Assembly (NCBI RefSeq): GCF_003269425.1
Contig: NZ_CP030104.1
Span: 2,816,001-2,880,000, forward strand
Length of the DNA: 64,000 bases
Direction: 5' to 3'
Source of the DNA: Flagellimonas maritima
Lineage (GTDB): Bacteria; Bacteroidota; Bacteroidia; Flavobacteriales; Flavobacteriaceae
Below, piece after piece: positions 46,744 through 55,441 of this stretch (positions are counted from its first letter, which is position 1; the number at the start of each line of letters is the position of its first letter). The position numbers and the translations under genes are program-made. Below the pieces are notes generated by a model, which searched no databases, was not told the DNA's origin, and was given only the letters and a program-made list of their open reading frames with translations.

Positions 46744-47709
46744 ATGAAGTACGGAGTTTTCGTTTGTTTGTTTTTCTTCATATTGATATTGGCATCATGT
46801 AACAATGATGATAATGGGCCAGCTATTGAGTCAGTACCGCCAAGATTGTTGACAGAAGTAGCTCCAGAAAATGATGAGGAGATACAAGAGTTCCTTAAAA
46901 CCCATTTTTATAATTATGAAGAATTTGCAACACCACCAGTAGATTTTGATTTTAAAATACAGATCGATACGATTGCTGGAGATAATGCGGATAAAAAATC
47001 TTTATGGGAGGATATTGAGATGAAAACTATAAACTTATCTTCATCTGACCTAGGTTTAGAAGATGAAGAGGAAAATGTTGAACACAAATACTATTATTTA
47101 ATTGCAAGAAGCGGAGAAAGTGGAAATAGCCCTACAATCGGTGACTCAACTTTGCTAAGGTATCAAGGTTCTTTGCTTGACGGTACATTATTTGACGAGA
47201 ACCCAAGCTTTACATGGCAAGAACTTCCATTTACAATAAGGGGATATGCCAATGGAATTTCTAATATAACTTCCGGCACACCCGAACAAATAATTCAAAA
47301 TGAGGATGGAACCATAAATATTTCTGACAGCGGAATAGGTCTTATTGTGATACCCTCCGGTCTTGCATACTATAATAATACTGGACCATCAGGTAGCATA
47401 CCGCAATATGCCCCACTCCTTTTCAAAATTGAAGTAGGTTTGTTTGTTGAGGATACGGATAATGATAACGATGGGATACCTACTATTTTGGAGGATGTAG
47501 ACGGAGATGGAAATTTCAATAATGACAATGCTGATAGCGAAGCTGAATTGGCAGCAGGTTTTTTCCTGCCCAATTTTAGAGATACTGATGATGATGGTGA
47601 TGGAACGCTTACCAGGGATGAAATAGTTATTGATGATGAAGGGAATGTTACTTTTCCTGATGCTGATAACGATGGAACGCCAGATTATCTGGACCCAGAT
47701 ACAAATTGA
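46744..47709 (+). CDS. FKBP-type peptidyl-prolyl isomerase lipoprotein with acidic calcium-type repeats
   Basis: This 321-residue protein has a lipoprotein signal (lipobox LILASC, C at residue 19). An FKBP-like domain lies at about residues 120-235: GDSTLLRYQGSLLDGTLFDE, then GTINISDSGIGLIVIPSGLAYYNN and ALLF-type end strands. The last 80 residues are rich in Asp/Asn with repeats such as DTDNDNDGIP, EDVDGDGNF, DTDDDGDGT and DADNDGTPDYLDPD, like thrombospondin type 3 or EF-hand-like calcium loops. It starts at the ATG at 46744; a TTG lies just before. It probably folds exported proteins and may bind Ca2+. Confidence 0.85.
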   Translation: MKYGVFVCLFFFILILASCNNDDNGPAIESVPPRLLTEVAPENDEEIQEFLKTHFYNYEEFATPPVDFDFKIQIDTIAGDNADKKSLWEDIEMKTINLSSSDLGLEDEEENVEHKYYYLIARSGESGNSPTIGDSTLLRYQGSLLDGTLFDENPSFTWQELPFTIRGYANGISNITSGTPEQIIQNEDGTINISDSGIGLIVIPSGLAYYNNTGPSGSIPQYAPLLFKIEVGLFVEDTDNDNDGIPTILEDVDGDGNFNNDNADSEAELAAGFFLPNFRDTDDDGDGTLTRDEIVIDDEGNVTFPDADNDGTPDYLDPDTN

Positions 47710-47713
47710 TTAT

Positions 47714-47747
47714 AACAAAAAAGCCCACTAAAAGCGGACTTTTTGTT
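47714..47747. terminator. Two-way terminator between the FKBP and beta-barrel genes
   Basis: AACAAAAAAGCCC and GGACTTTTTGTT pair with small mismatches and lie between two convergent genes, 5 nt and 13 nt from their stops; A and T runs flank both sides. Confidence 0.75.
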
Positions 47748-47759
47748 CAATTTTTTATG

Positions 47760-48374
47760 CTACAATTTTAAGGATACCGCAAAGATTATTTGTGACGGTC
47801 TAGAATCCACACGACCATCTTCTATATCCGCGAAATTATTGGAAATGAATTCGGCCTCGTTTTCCGAAAAACCTCGTTCGTAGCGCACATCCAATCCTAA
47901 TTTTCCAAGATTGACCCCTGCTCCTATATTGAGGCCCACGGTAAAATCATTTTCAACGTCCTCAATTTCTACACCTTCCAAATCATTGCTCAGTGTATAT
48001 TGAAAAGCAGGACCTGCGAAAATATGTAGGGGCCCTATAACTTTATACCCTAAAAGTACGGGAAGATCTAATTTAGATACGTCATAATCACTGGATTGTC
48101 CTTCAACATCATAGGTACTTTTAGTCCTTGTATAGACCAGCTCTGGCCTAAGATAAATCTTTGGAAAATCCAATTTTCCCCAAAAGCCAAAATGATAGCC
48201 CGCTTTTCCTTCGGCACCCTCAGTGATATTTTGACCAGCGTCTCCAATATCCCCTATTAGGTCTCCATTTTTGTTGTAACTGAGTCCGGCTTTAATACCG
48301 AACCCCGTGCCGCTCTGTGCAAATACAGCTGTGCCCATTAGGCACACCGCTGCAATTAGAAGTGTTTTTCTCAT
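47760..48374 (-). CDS. Outer-membrane beta-barrel (porin-like) protein
   Basis: This 204-residue protein has a Sec signal peptide ending at VFAQ and an eight-strand OmpA-like barrel layout: GFGIKAGLSYNKNG, YHFGFWGKLDFPKIYLRPEL, LDLPVLLGYKVIGPLHIFAGP, and a closing strand QIIFAVSLKL. It matches the PorT/OMP_b-brl_2 group in Bacteroidota. The role may be structural or in transport; no other domain is present. It stands alone between terminators and the transketolase genes. Confidence 0.85.
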   Translation of the reverse strand: MRKTLLIAAVCLMGTAVFAQSGTGFGIKAGLSYNKNGDLIGDIGDAGQNITEGAEGKAGYHFGFWGKLDFPKIYLRPELVYTRTKSTYDVEGQSSDYDVSKLDLPVLLGYKVIGPLHIFAGPAFQYTLSNDLEGVEIEDVENDFTVGLNIGAGVNLGKLGLDVRYERGFSENEAEFISNNFADIEDGRVDSRPSQIIFAVSLKL

Positions 48375-48425
48375 AAGTGTTTCGTTTTAATTGAGTGAAA
48401 ATGTATCAAAATTGATACTGAAAGA

Positions 48426-49379
48426 TCACTTTCTTTTCAATACTTTTAAAACGGCAGACTCAATGGCTTTATTGTTGAGGCCGTATTTATCCATGAGCTG
48501 GTCCGGGGTCCCACTTTCCCCAAAAGTATCTTGCGTTGCCACAAACTCCTGAGGTGTAGGATGATGGCTTGCCAATACTCTTGAAACACTTTCGCCAAGG
48601 CCGCCAAGAAAATTATGTTCTTCGGCAGTGACGACACATCCTGTCTTTTTGACGGAAGCTAGAATTGCCTCATCATCCAACGGTTTAATGGTGTGAATAT
48701 TGATTACCTCCGCAGATATGCCTTTTTCTTCTAAATTTTCAGCAGCAATAAGGGATTGCCAAACTAGATGCCCTGTTGCAATTATTGTTACATCGGTACC
48801 TTCATTGAGCAATAACGCCTTCCCTATTTCAAATTTTTGGTCAACTGGTGTGAAATTCGCGACTTTGGGTCTTCCAAAACGAAGATAAACTGGCCCATGG
48901 TGTTCTGCTATGGCCAAGGTAGCTGCTTTGGTCTGGTTAAAATCGCAAGGATTGATAACGGTCATACCAGGTAGCATTTTCATTAAACCGATATCTTCCA
49001 GTATTTGATGTGTAGCGCCGTCCTCTCCCAATGTAATCCCTGCGTGCGATGCACAGATTTTTACATTTTTATCGGAATAAGCTATGGATTGACGAATTTG
49101 GTCGTATACCCTTCCTGTAGAGAAATTGGCAAACGTACCTGTAAACGGAATTTTACCTCCAATGGTAAGACCCGCAGCTATACCCATCATATTAGCTTCG
49201 GCAATTCCTATCTGAAAGAAACGTTCTGGATTCTCATCAATAAAAGTTTGAATTTTTAACGATCCCACTAAATCTGCACAAAGTGAAACCACATTGGGAT
49301 TTGTTCTGCCCAATTCTGTCATTCCAGCTCCAAAACCGCTTCTTGTATCTTGTTTTCCTTGATCTGTATATTTTGTCAT
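48426..49379 (-). CDS. Transketolase, C-terminal subunit
   Basis: This 317-residue protein is the pyrimidine-binding plus C-terminal half of transketolase. Marks: RFFQIGIAEANMMGIAAGL (with the catalytic Glu), GEDGATHQILEDIGLMKMLPG, and the C-terminal domain from about residue 190. Together with the N-terminal half coded upstream it moves two-carbon units between sugar phosphates in the pentose-phosphate route. Split transketolases of this form are normal in Bacteroidota. The upstream half is 73 nt away on the same strand. Confidence 0.94.
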   Translation of the reverse strand: MTKYTDQGKQDTRSGFGAGMTELGRTNPNVVSLCADLVGSLKIQTFIDENPERFFQIGIAEANMMGIAAGLTIGGKIPFTGTFANFSTGRVYDQIRQSIAYSDKNVKICASHAGITLGEDGATHQILEDIGLMKMLPGMTVINPCDFNQTKAATLAIAEHHGPVYLRFGRPKVANFTPVDQKFEIGKALLLNEGTDVTIIATGHLVWQSLIAAENLEEKGISAEVINIHTIKPLDDEAILASVKKTGCVVTAEEHNFLGGLGESVSRVLASHHPTPQEFVATQDTFGESGTPDQLMDKYGLNNKAIESAVLKVLKRK

Positions 49380-49391
49380 TCCATTTTATTT

Positions 49392-49417
49392 TGTCATCCC
49401 CGCAAAGGCGGGAATCT
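49392..49417. repeat. REP-like palindromic motif between the transketolase genes
   Basis: The intergenic sequence TGTCATCCCCGCAAAGGCGG, continuing GAATCTA, forms a small hairpin (CCCGC with GCGGG). Closely similar GTCAT-CCCGC-GCGGGAATC elements are scattered in many bacterial genomes. Only one copy was seen in the window. Confidence 0.5.
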
Positions 49418-49452
49418 AATTCAAAGATTTCCTCTTCTTTACAGAGATTTAG

Positions 49453-50298
49453 CTAGTAGTCACCTAACGTCTCCGGGTTTTGACCCAATGCGTTTTCCAA
49501 TTGTTCGTCATTGGGGGCCTTACCGTGCCAAGCATGGGTATGCATCATAAAATCAACCCCATTCCCCATTACGGTTGTCATGACTATACAAATAGGTTTT
49601 CCCTTTCCTGTTCTGCTCTTGGCTTCTTTTAATCCAGCAATGACCTGTTCTAGATCATTTCCATCTTTTATTTCCAGAACATCCCATCCAAAGACCCTGA
49701 ACTTTTCAGAGACATCTCCTAAAGGAAGTACTTCTTCGGTAGCACCATCGATTTGCTGGCCGTTTCTATCCACGGTTGCAATCAAATTATCTACCTTGTT
49801 GCCACCTGCGTACATAATGGCTTCCCAATTTTGCCCTTCCTGTAATTCTCCATCACCATGCAGGCTGAACACGAGGTGGTCATCTCCATTTAACTTTTTG
49901 GCCAAAGCGGCACCTATTGCAACAGACATGCCTTGACCCAAAGATCCAGAAGCAATCCGAACGCCGGGCAAACCTTCGTGGGTTGTAGGATGTCCCTGTA
50001 AGCGCGAGTTAATCAATCTGAAGGTATTCAATTCCTCAACAGGAAAATATCCTTTTCTTGCCAAAACACTATAAAATACAGGTGAGATATGGCCGTTGGA
50101 GAGAAAGAAAAGGTCTTCTCCATTTCCATCCATATCAAAACCATCTTTCAATTCCATGATTTCATTGTATAGTGCGACAAAAAATTCTGTACATCCTAAA
50201 GATCCTCCGGGGTGTCCTGAATTTACATTATGCACCATTCTTAAAATGTCTCTTCGGACTTGGGTCACTAAATTCTGTAATTCTTGCGTATCTGGCAT
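49453..50298 (-). CDS. Transketolase, N-terminal subunit
   Basis: This 281-residue protein is the thiamine-diphosphate (PP) domain half of transketolase. The ThDP/metal motif is LVFSLHGDGELQEGQNWEAIMYAG (GDG then N), preceded by NSGHPGGSLGCTEFFVALYN and GSLGQGMSVAIGAAL. It pairs with the C-terminal subunit coded directly after it. The gene starts with a proper ATG at 50298. Confidence 0.94.
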   Translation of the reverse strand: MPDTQELQNLVTQVRRDILRMVHNVNSGHPGGSLGCTEFFVALYNEIMELKDGFDMDGNGEDLFFLSNGHISPVFYSVLARKGYFPVEELNTFRLINSRLQGHPTTHEGLPGVRIASGSLGQGMSVAIGAALAKKLNGDDHLVFSLHGDGELQEGQNWEAIMYAGGNKVDNLIATVDRNGQQIDGATEEVLPLGDVSEKFRVFGWDVLEIKDGNDLEQVIAGLKEAKSRTGKGKPICIVMTTVMGNGVDFMMHTHAWHGKAPNDEQLENALGQNPETLGDY

Positions 50299-50428
50299 TT
50301 TAATGATTTTGTTGTTTCAAAAATAACCGCATTGGTTGGGCTAAACAAGTATGAACGGATTAATTTATGAAACACTTTTTGTAAACAAACTTTATTTTTT
50401 TGTTAAGGCTTTGTGGAAATGAGTTGGC

Positions 50429-50436
50429 TATATTTG
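50429..50436 (+). promoter_or_regulatory. -7 box of the tgt operon
   Basis: TATATTTG, a full match to TAnnTTTG, lies 18 nt before the TTG start of tgt. A TTG with the right spacing further up is not seen; candidates lie 15 and 26 nt away. Confidence 0.5.
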
Positions 50437-50454
50437 CGGTTTTAATAATAACCA

Positions 50455-51585
50455 TTGAAGTTTACCCTAAAACAAACGGATACAAAAAGCAAGGCGAGAG
50501 CCGGAGAACTGTCTACGGACCACGGTACTATTAAGACTCCTATTTTTATGCCGGTGGGTACGGTAGCTTCCGTAAAGGGAGTCCATCAGCGTGAATTGAA
50601 AGATGATATCGACCCAGATATTATATTGGGCAACACTTATCATCTATATCTACGTCCAGGTGCTAAAATCCTGGAAAAGGCAGGAGGACTTCATAAATTT
50701 ATGGGTTGGGATAGAAATATCTTGACAGATAGTGGAGGGTATCAAGTATACTCATTGTCTGCCAATAGAAAAATTAATGAAGAAGGTGTAAATTTCAAAT
50801 CCCATATTGATGGGTCCAGTCATTTTTTTACTCCTGAAAATGTGATGGAAATACAACGCACTATTGGAGCTGATATTATAATGGCTTTTGATGAATGTAC
50901 ACCTTATCCATGCGAGTATAATTATGCAAAAAGGTCAATGCACATGACCCATAGATGGTTGGATAGGTGTATAACACATTTGGAAAAACTTCCCTATAAA
51001 TATGGTTATTCACAAAGCTTTTTTCCTATTGTCCAAGGATCTACTTATAAAGACCTAAGAGCGCAATCGGCAGAGTATATTGCTTCTGTTGGTGCAGAAG
51101 GCAACGCAATTGGAGGGTTGTCTGTAGGGGAACCTGCAGAGGAAATGTACGAGATGGCAGAAATAGTATGTGGTATTCTTCCAGAGGATAAGCCAAGGTA
51201 TCTCATGGGCGTAGGAACACCCATAAATATTTTGGAAAACATCGCTTTGGGGGTTGATATGTTCGATTGTGTGATGCCTACCCGCAATGCCCGTAATGGA
51301 ATGTTGTTTACCGCCCATGGCACCATCAACATTAAAAATAAAAAATGGGAAGACGATTTTTCGCCTATTGATGAAATGGGAATCACCTTTGTGGACACTG
51401 AATATTCCAAAGCATACCTGAGACACCTGTTTGCCGCGAATGAATACTTGGGCAAACAAATTGCAACAATACATAACCTTGGGTTTTACCTTTGGTTGGT
51501 GCGTAGTGCCAGAGAACGTATTTTAGCAGGGGATTTTCAGGAATGGAAAATCAAAATGGTAAAACAAATGGACAAAAGATTGTAA
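50455..51585 (+). CDS. tgt: Queuine/preQ1 tRNA-ribosyltransferase
   Basis: This 376-residue enzyme swaps guanine 34 for preQ1 in tRNAs with GUN anticodons. Marks: FMPVGTVASVKGV, LTDSGGYQVYSL (nucleophile region), IIMAFDECTPYP, GGLSVGE (substrate loop) and VMPTRNARNGMLFT (tRNA-binding loop). The chosen start is a TTG at 50455, which gives the family-typical MKFTL opening; no ATG is available. The zinc-ligand cysteines usual near the C-terminus (CxC...C...H) are not evident, and the chain is as long as the family. The next gene overlaps its stop (TAATG). Confidence 0.95.
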   Translation: MKFTLKQTDTKSKARAGELSTDHGTIKTPIFMPVGTVASVKGVHQRELKDDIDPDIILGNTYHLYLRPGAKILEKAGGLHKFMGWDRNILTDSGGYQVYSLSANRKINEEGVNFKSHIDGSSHFFTPENVMEIQRTIGADIIMAFDECTPYPCEYNYAKRSMHMTHRWLDRCITHLEKLPYKYGYSQSFFPIVQGSTYKDLRAQSAEYIASVGAEGNAIGGLSVGEPAEEMYEMAEIVCGILPEDKPRYLMGVGTPINILENIALGVDMFDCVMPTRNARNGMLFTAHGTINIKNKKWEDDFSPIDEMGITFVDTEYSKAYLRHLFAANEYLGKQIATIHNLGFYLWLVRSARERILAGDFQEWKIKMVKQMDKRL

Positions 51586-52667
51586 TGCTTACCATACTCG
51601 ACAGATATATTTTAAAACGTTACCTAGTAACCTTTTTAGGAATGTTGATGCTTTTCGTTCCGATAGGAATCATGGCGAATCTGGCCGAGAAAATTGGAAA
51701 AATTATTGATAATGAAGCTCCTTTGAGCGAAGTAATTGTTTTTTATAGCAACTTTACGTTGGTCATTGGTAATTTGCTCCTTCCTATATTTTTGTTTTTA
51801 TCCATTATTTTTTTTACGTCCAAACTGGCCAGTAATACAGAGATTGTAGCAATACTAAGTTCCGGTGTATCCTATACTCGTTTTTTACGACCTTATTTTA
51901 TAGGAGCAACACTGGTGGCAATCTTAATTTTTATGATGGGTATGTTCATAGTGCCACATGCGAGCATAGGATATAACGAGTTTGAATATAAATATTTTAA
52001 AAAGGGACGCCAAGATAGGGTCACCAGTAATATTTTTAATCAATTGAACGAAGATGATTATATCTATGTAAGTAGTTTTGACCCCAATAGAAAAATAGGA
52101 TATAATTTTACCTACGAGCACTTCGATTCCATAAAACAACTCGATTATAAAATATCGGCATCAAATATTAGATGGATTGATAAGGACAGTATATATAGAT
52201 TGACCAATTATGCCAAAAGAAAGTTGAGGAACGGTACTGAAATCATACAGACCAAAAGAAGGTTGGATACACTCTTCACCTTTAAAATTGAAGACCTTAC
52301 CCCTGTATCTTATGTGGCAGAGACCAAGAATTTATTTGAATTGAACGAATTTATAGAAGACCAAAAACGAAAAGGAGCTTCCAATATCAATGCCTACATT
52401 TTGGTCAAGTATAAAAGATGGGCTTTGCCCATTGCAGCTTTTGTACTTACAATAATTGCAGTGGCCGTATCTTCGGTTAAAAGGAGAGGGGGTATGGGCC
52501 TAAATTTGGCATTTGGAATAGGTGTGGCATTTATATACATATTTTTTGATAAAGTTTTTGGGACTTTAGCAGAACAATCAGGTTTTTCTCCGCTATTGGC
52601 CGTGTTGGTACCAAATCTTATTTTTGGTGCATTTGCCATCTATATGTTGCTTAAGGCCAAGCGATAG
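51585..52667 (+). CDS. LptF/LptG-family (YjgP/YjgQ) lipopolysaccharide-export permease
   Basis: This 360-residue membrane protein has three N-terminal spans (about residues 15-35, 60-85, 100-125), a periplasmic beta-jellyroll middle, and three C-terminal spans (after KYKRWALPIAAFVLTIIAVAV). The opening LTILDRYILKRYLVTFLGM is the family signature. LptF/G move lipopolysaccharide from the inner membrane to the Lpt bridge. The start ATG shares one base with the tgt stop codon; the earlier frame within tgt is not needed. Whether this is the F or G member is not clear. Confidence 0.92.
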   Translation: MLTILDRYILKRYLVTFLGMLMLFVPIGIMANLAEKIGKIIDNEAPLSEVIVFYSNFTLVIGNLLLPIFLFLSIIFFTSKLASNTEIVAILSSGVSYTRFLRPYFIGATLVAILIFMMGMFIVPHASIGYNEFEYKYFKKGRQDRVTSNIFNQLNEDDYIYVSSFDPNRKIGYNFTYEHFDSIKQLDYKISASNIRWIDKDSIYRLTNYAKRKLRNGTEIIQTKRRLDTLFTFKIEDLTPVSYVAETKNLFELNEFIEDQKRKGASNINAYILVKYKRWALPIAAFVLTIIAVAVSSVKRRGGMGLNLAFGIGVAFIYIFFDKVFGTLAEQSGFSPLLAVLVPNLIFGAFAIYMLLKAKR

Positions 52668-52719
52668 TTTTTACTGCCAAATTAATAAATCAAGTTTTTA
52701 GGAGTGTCCTTTAAAGTTT

Positions 52720-52727
52720 TATATTTG
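52720..52727 (+). promoter_or_regulatory. -7 box before accA
   Basis: TATATTTG at 52720-52727 is a full -7 match, 32 nt before the accA ATG. No good TTG at -33 is seen. Confidence 0.45.
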
Positions 52728-52759
52728 TCCACATTATAATTACCTCAAACAGACTTTTC

Positions 52760-53713
52760 ATGGAGTATCTAGATTTTGAACTTCCCATTAAAGAACTTGA
52801 AGACCAATTACAAAAATGTATGGTCATTGGAGAAGAAAGTGATGTTGATGTTACCGAAACATGTCAACAAATCGAAAAGAAACTAGGAGAAACCCGCAAG
52901 GATATCTACAAAAATTTAACGGCATGGCAGCGGGTGCAACTATCAAGGCACCCCAACAGACCGTATACCATGGACTATATTAACGCTATTTGCGGCGACA
53001 CATTTTTAGAACTTCACGGTGATAGAAATGTAAAGGACGATAAAGCAATGATTGGTGGTTTGGGCAAGATAGGCGACCAGAGCTACATGTTTGTAGGCCA
53101 GCAGAAAGGATATAATACAAAGACCCGTCAATATCGAAATTTTGGCATGGCAAACCCAGAGGGATACAGAAAAGCATTGCGGTTGATGAAATCCGCTGAA
53201 AAGTTTGGGATTCCAGTGGTTTGCTTTATAGATACCCCAGGAGCTTATCCTGGTATTGAAGCTGAGGAAAGGGGGCAAGGAGAAGCAATTGCCCGAAATA
53301 TTTTGGAAATGACCCGTCTTAAAGTCCCTATTATTGTTGTGATTATTGGAGAAGGTGCATCTGGAGGTGCATTGGGGATTGGAGTGGGAGATAAGGTGTT
53401 AATGTTGGAAAATACTTGGTATTCCGTAATTTCTCCAGAGTCCTGCTCTTCTATTTTATGGAGAAGTTGGGAGTATAAGGAACAAGCAGCAGAAGCCTTA
53501 AAACTTACCGCAACAGATATGAAAAAACAAAAGCTTGTGGACGAAATTGTCCGTGAGCCATTGGGCGGAGCACATACCAATAGGGATAAAACTTTCGAAA
53601 CCGTCAAGAATAAAATTTCCACCCATTTTGAAGAACTGCAAAAGTTATCACCAAAAGAACTGGTAAAAACTAGGATGGAAAAATATGCTGAGATGGGCGT
53701 CTTCAACGACTAA
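52760..53713 (+). CDS. accA: Acetyl-CoA carboxylase carboxyltransferase subunit alpha
   Basis: This 317-residue subunit forms half of the carboxyltransferase that makes malonyl-CoA in fatty-acid synthesis. Marks: the N-terminal helix [56 protein letters not shown], and the crotonase-fold active site [25 protein letters not shown] with [15 protein letters not shown]. Length is usual for the family. It stands alone on the plus strand between the lpt-family gene and dnaB. Confidence 0.97.
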   Translation: MEYLDFELPIKELEDQLQKCMVIGEESDVDVTETCQQIEKKLGETRKDIYKNLTAWQRVQLSRHPNRPYTMDYINAICGDTFLELHGDRNVKDDKAMIGGLGKIGDQSYMFVGQQKGYNTKTRQYRNFGMANPEGYRKALRLMKSAEKFGIPVVCFIDTPGAYPGIEAEERGQGEAIARNILEMTRLKVPIIVVIIGEGASGGALGIGVGDKVLMLENTWYSVISPESCSSILWRSWEYKEQAAEALKLTATDMKKQKLVDEIVREPLGGAHTNRDKTFETVKNKISTHFEELQKLSPKELVKTRMEKYAEMGVFND

Positions 53714-53880
53714 CCACCATTTTTTGCAGCGAGCTTTTTTTTATTAGCTTTTTTCCTCAAATATTCTTATGTTATTAACAGATATTTTTAGTTATCAACA
53801 CTAATTTTGTTGAGTATCTGTTGACATCGTAGCATATAAATTTAAAGTTAAGTAAAGGTTAATTACCTACTTTCGCACCT

Positions 53881-55428
53881 ATGGACAAACCAAGCCCAAT
53901 CATCGGTCATAAAGTTGACAAGTCTACCCTCATTAATTTGGAAAGAGGTAAAATACCACCGCAAGCAGTTGATTTAGAAGAGGTTGTACTTGGTGCGATG
54001 ATGATAGATAAAAAGGGTGTAGACGAGGTAATAGATATCTTACATCCAGATGTTTTTTATAAAGATGCACACCGCTTTATCTACGAAGCAATCTTCAAAT
54101 TGTTCGAATCTTCCGAACCGGTGGATTTATTAACCGTTTCATCGCAGTTAAAGAAGGAAGGAAAATTAGAAGTTGTTGGAGGTGATTTTTACTTGATAAA
54201 ACTTACTCAAAAAGTAGCTTCTTCGGCCCATATCGAGTTTCATGCAAGAATCATTCTTCAAAAATATATCCAGCGAAGCCTTATTAAAATATCCAATGAA
54301 ATTATAGAGGATTCTTATAGCGATTCTACGGATGTTTTCGATTTATTGGATACCGCTGAAGCAAAACTTTATGAGGTTACCCAGGGGAATTTAAAACGTT
54401 CTGCGGAGACAGCACAAAATTTGGTAATACAAGCTAAAAAGAAAATCGAGGAGATTTCCAACAAGGAAGGTTTGAGCGGTATACCATCAGGCTTTGACAA
54501 ATTGGATAAGTTGACATCTGGCTGGCAGCCCAGTGATTTGGTCATAGTCGCTGCCAGACCGGGTATGGGAAAAACTGCGCTTACACTGTCCATGGCCCGT
54601 AATATAGCCGTTAACTCAGAGATTCCTGTCGCATTCTTTTCTCTGGAAATGTCTTCGGTACAGTTGATAACCCGTTTAATTTCTTCAGAAACTGGCCTTT
54701 CATCAGAAAAATTACGTACCGGAAGATTGGAAAAACACGAGTGGGAACAGCTGAACGTTAAAGTGAAAGCACTAGAGAAAGCTCCACTGTTTATTGACGA
54801 CACACCTTCGCTCTCAATTTTTGATTTAAGGGCAAAGGCTAGGCGATTGGCATCACAGCACAAAATAAAATTGATTGTCATTGATTATTTGCAATTAATG
54901 ACCGCAGGTGGAAGTCAAAAAGGGGGCAATCGTGAACAAGAGATATCTACAATTTCCAGAAACCTAAAGGCATTGGCCAAAGAGCTCAGTGTTCCCGTGA
55001 TTGCACTTTCCCAATTATCAAGGGCCGTAGAGACAAGAGGGGGGAGTAAACGACCTATTCTCTCTGACTTAAGGGAATCTGGAGCAATAGAACAAGATGC
55101 CGATATTGTATCTTTTATCTATAGGCCTGAATACTATAAAATTGATGAGTGGGATGATGAAGAGCGCACACCCACACAGGGTCAGGCGGAATTCATCGTA
55201 GCGAAACACCGTAACGGGGGATTGGATAATATTAGGTTAAAGTTTATTGGTGCACTGGGTAAATTTGATAACTTGGAGGATTTTGATTCCCCATTTGAGT
55301 TTCAATCAAAGATGAATGCAGATGAGGAAAATCCTTTTGCTACACCAAATCTCCCAAGTACGGATGAGGCATTTGGTAGCGCAATGAACAGTGATGAAGA
55401 CCCAGATGATAATGACGTACCTTTTTAA
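53881..55428 (+). CDS. dnaB: Replicative DNA helicase
   Basis: This 515-residue hexameric helicase unwinds DNA at the replication fork. The N-terminal domain opens at PPQAVDLEEVVLGAMMIDKKG. The RecA-like C-terminal domain begins near TSGWQPSDLVIVAARPGMGKTAL (Walker A GMGKT) and includes IDYLQLM (Walker B) and SQLSRAVETR. No intein is seen. The acidic C-terminal tail is longer than in E. coli. A TACTTTCG -7-like box lies at 53868-53875, just before the ATG. Its end overlaps the upstream frame of the next gene. Confidence 0.97.
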   Translation: MDKPSPIIGHKVDKSTLINLERGKIPPQAVDLEEVVLGAMMIDKKGVDEVIDILHPDVFYKDAHRFIYEAIFKLFESSEPVDLLTVSSQLKKEGKLEVVGGDFYLIKLTQKVASSAHIEFHARIILQKYIQRSLIKISNEIIEDSYSDSTDVFDLLDTAEAKLYEVTQGNLKRSAETAQNLVIQAKKKIEEISNKEGLSGIPSGFDKLDKLTSGWQPSDLVIVAARPGMGKTALTLSMARNIAVNSEIPVAFFSLEMSSVQLITRLISSETGLSSEKLRTGRLEKHEWEQLNVKVKALEKAPLFIDDTPSLSIFDLRAKARRLASQHKIKLIVIDYLQLMTAGGSQKGGNREQEISTISRNLKALAKELSVPVIALSQLSRAVETRGGSKRPILSDLRESGAIEQDADIVSFIYRPEYYKIDEWDDEERTPTQGQAEFIVAKHRNGGLDNIRLKFIGALGKFDNLEDFDSPFEFQSKMNADEENPFATPNLPSTDEAFGSAMNSDEDPDDNDVPF

Positions 55429-55441
55429 AACCTTACAATGG

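Noticed and set aside
48426-50298. Transketolase broken by a frameshift into two genes
   Set aside because: Both halves end at domain borders, with proper starts and a 73-nt gap; split transketolase is normal in this phylum.
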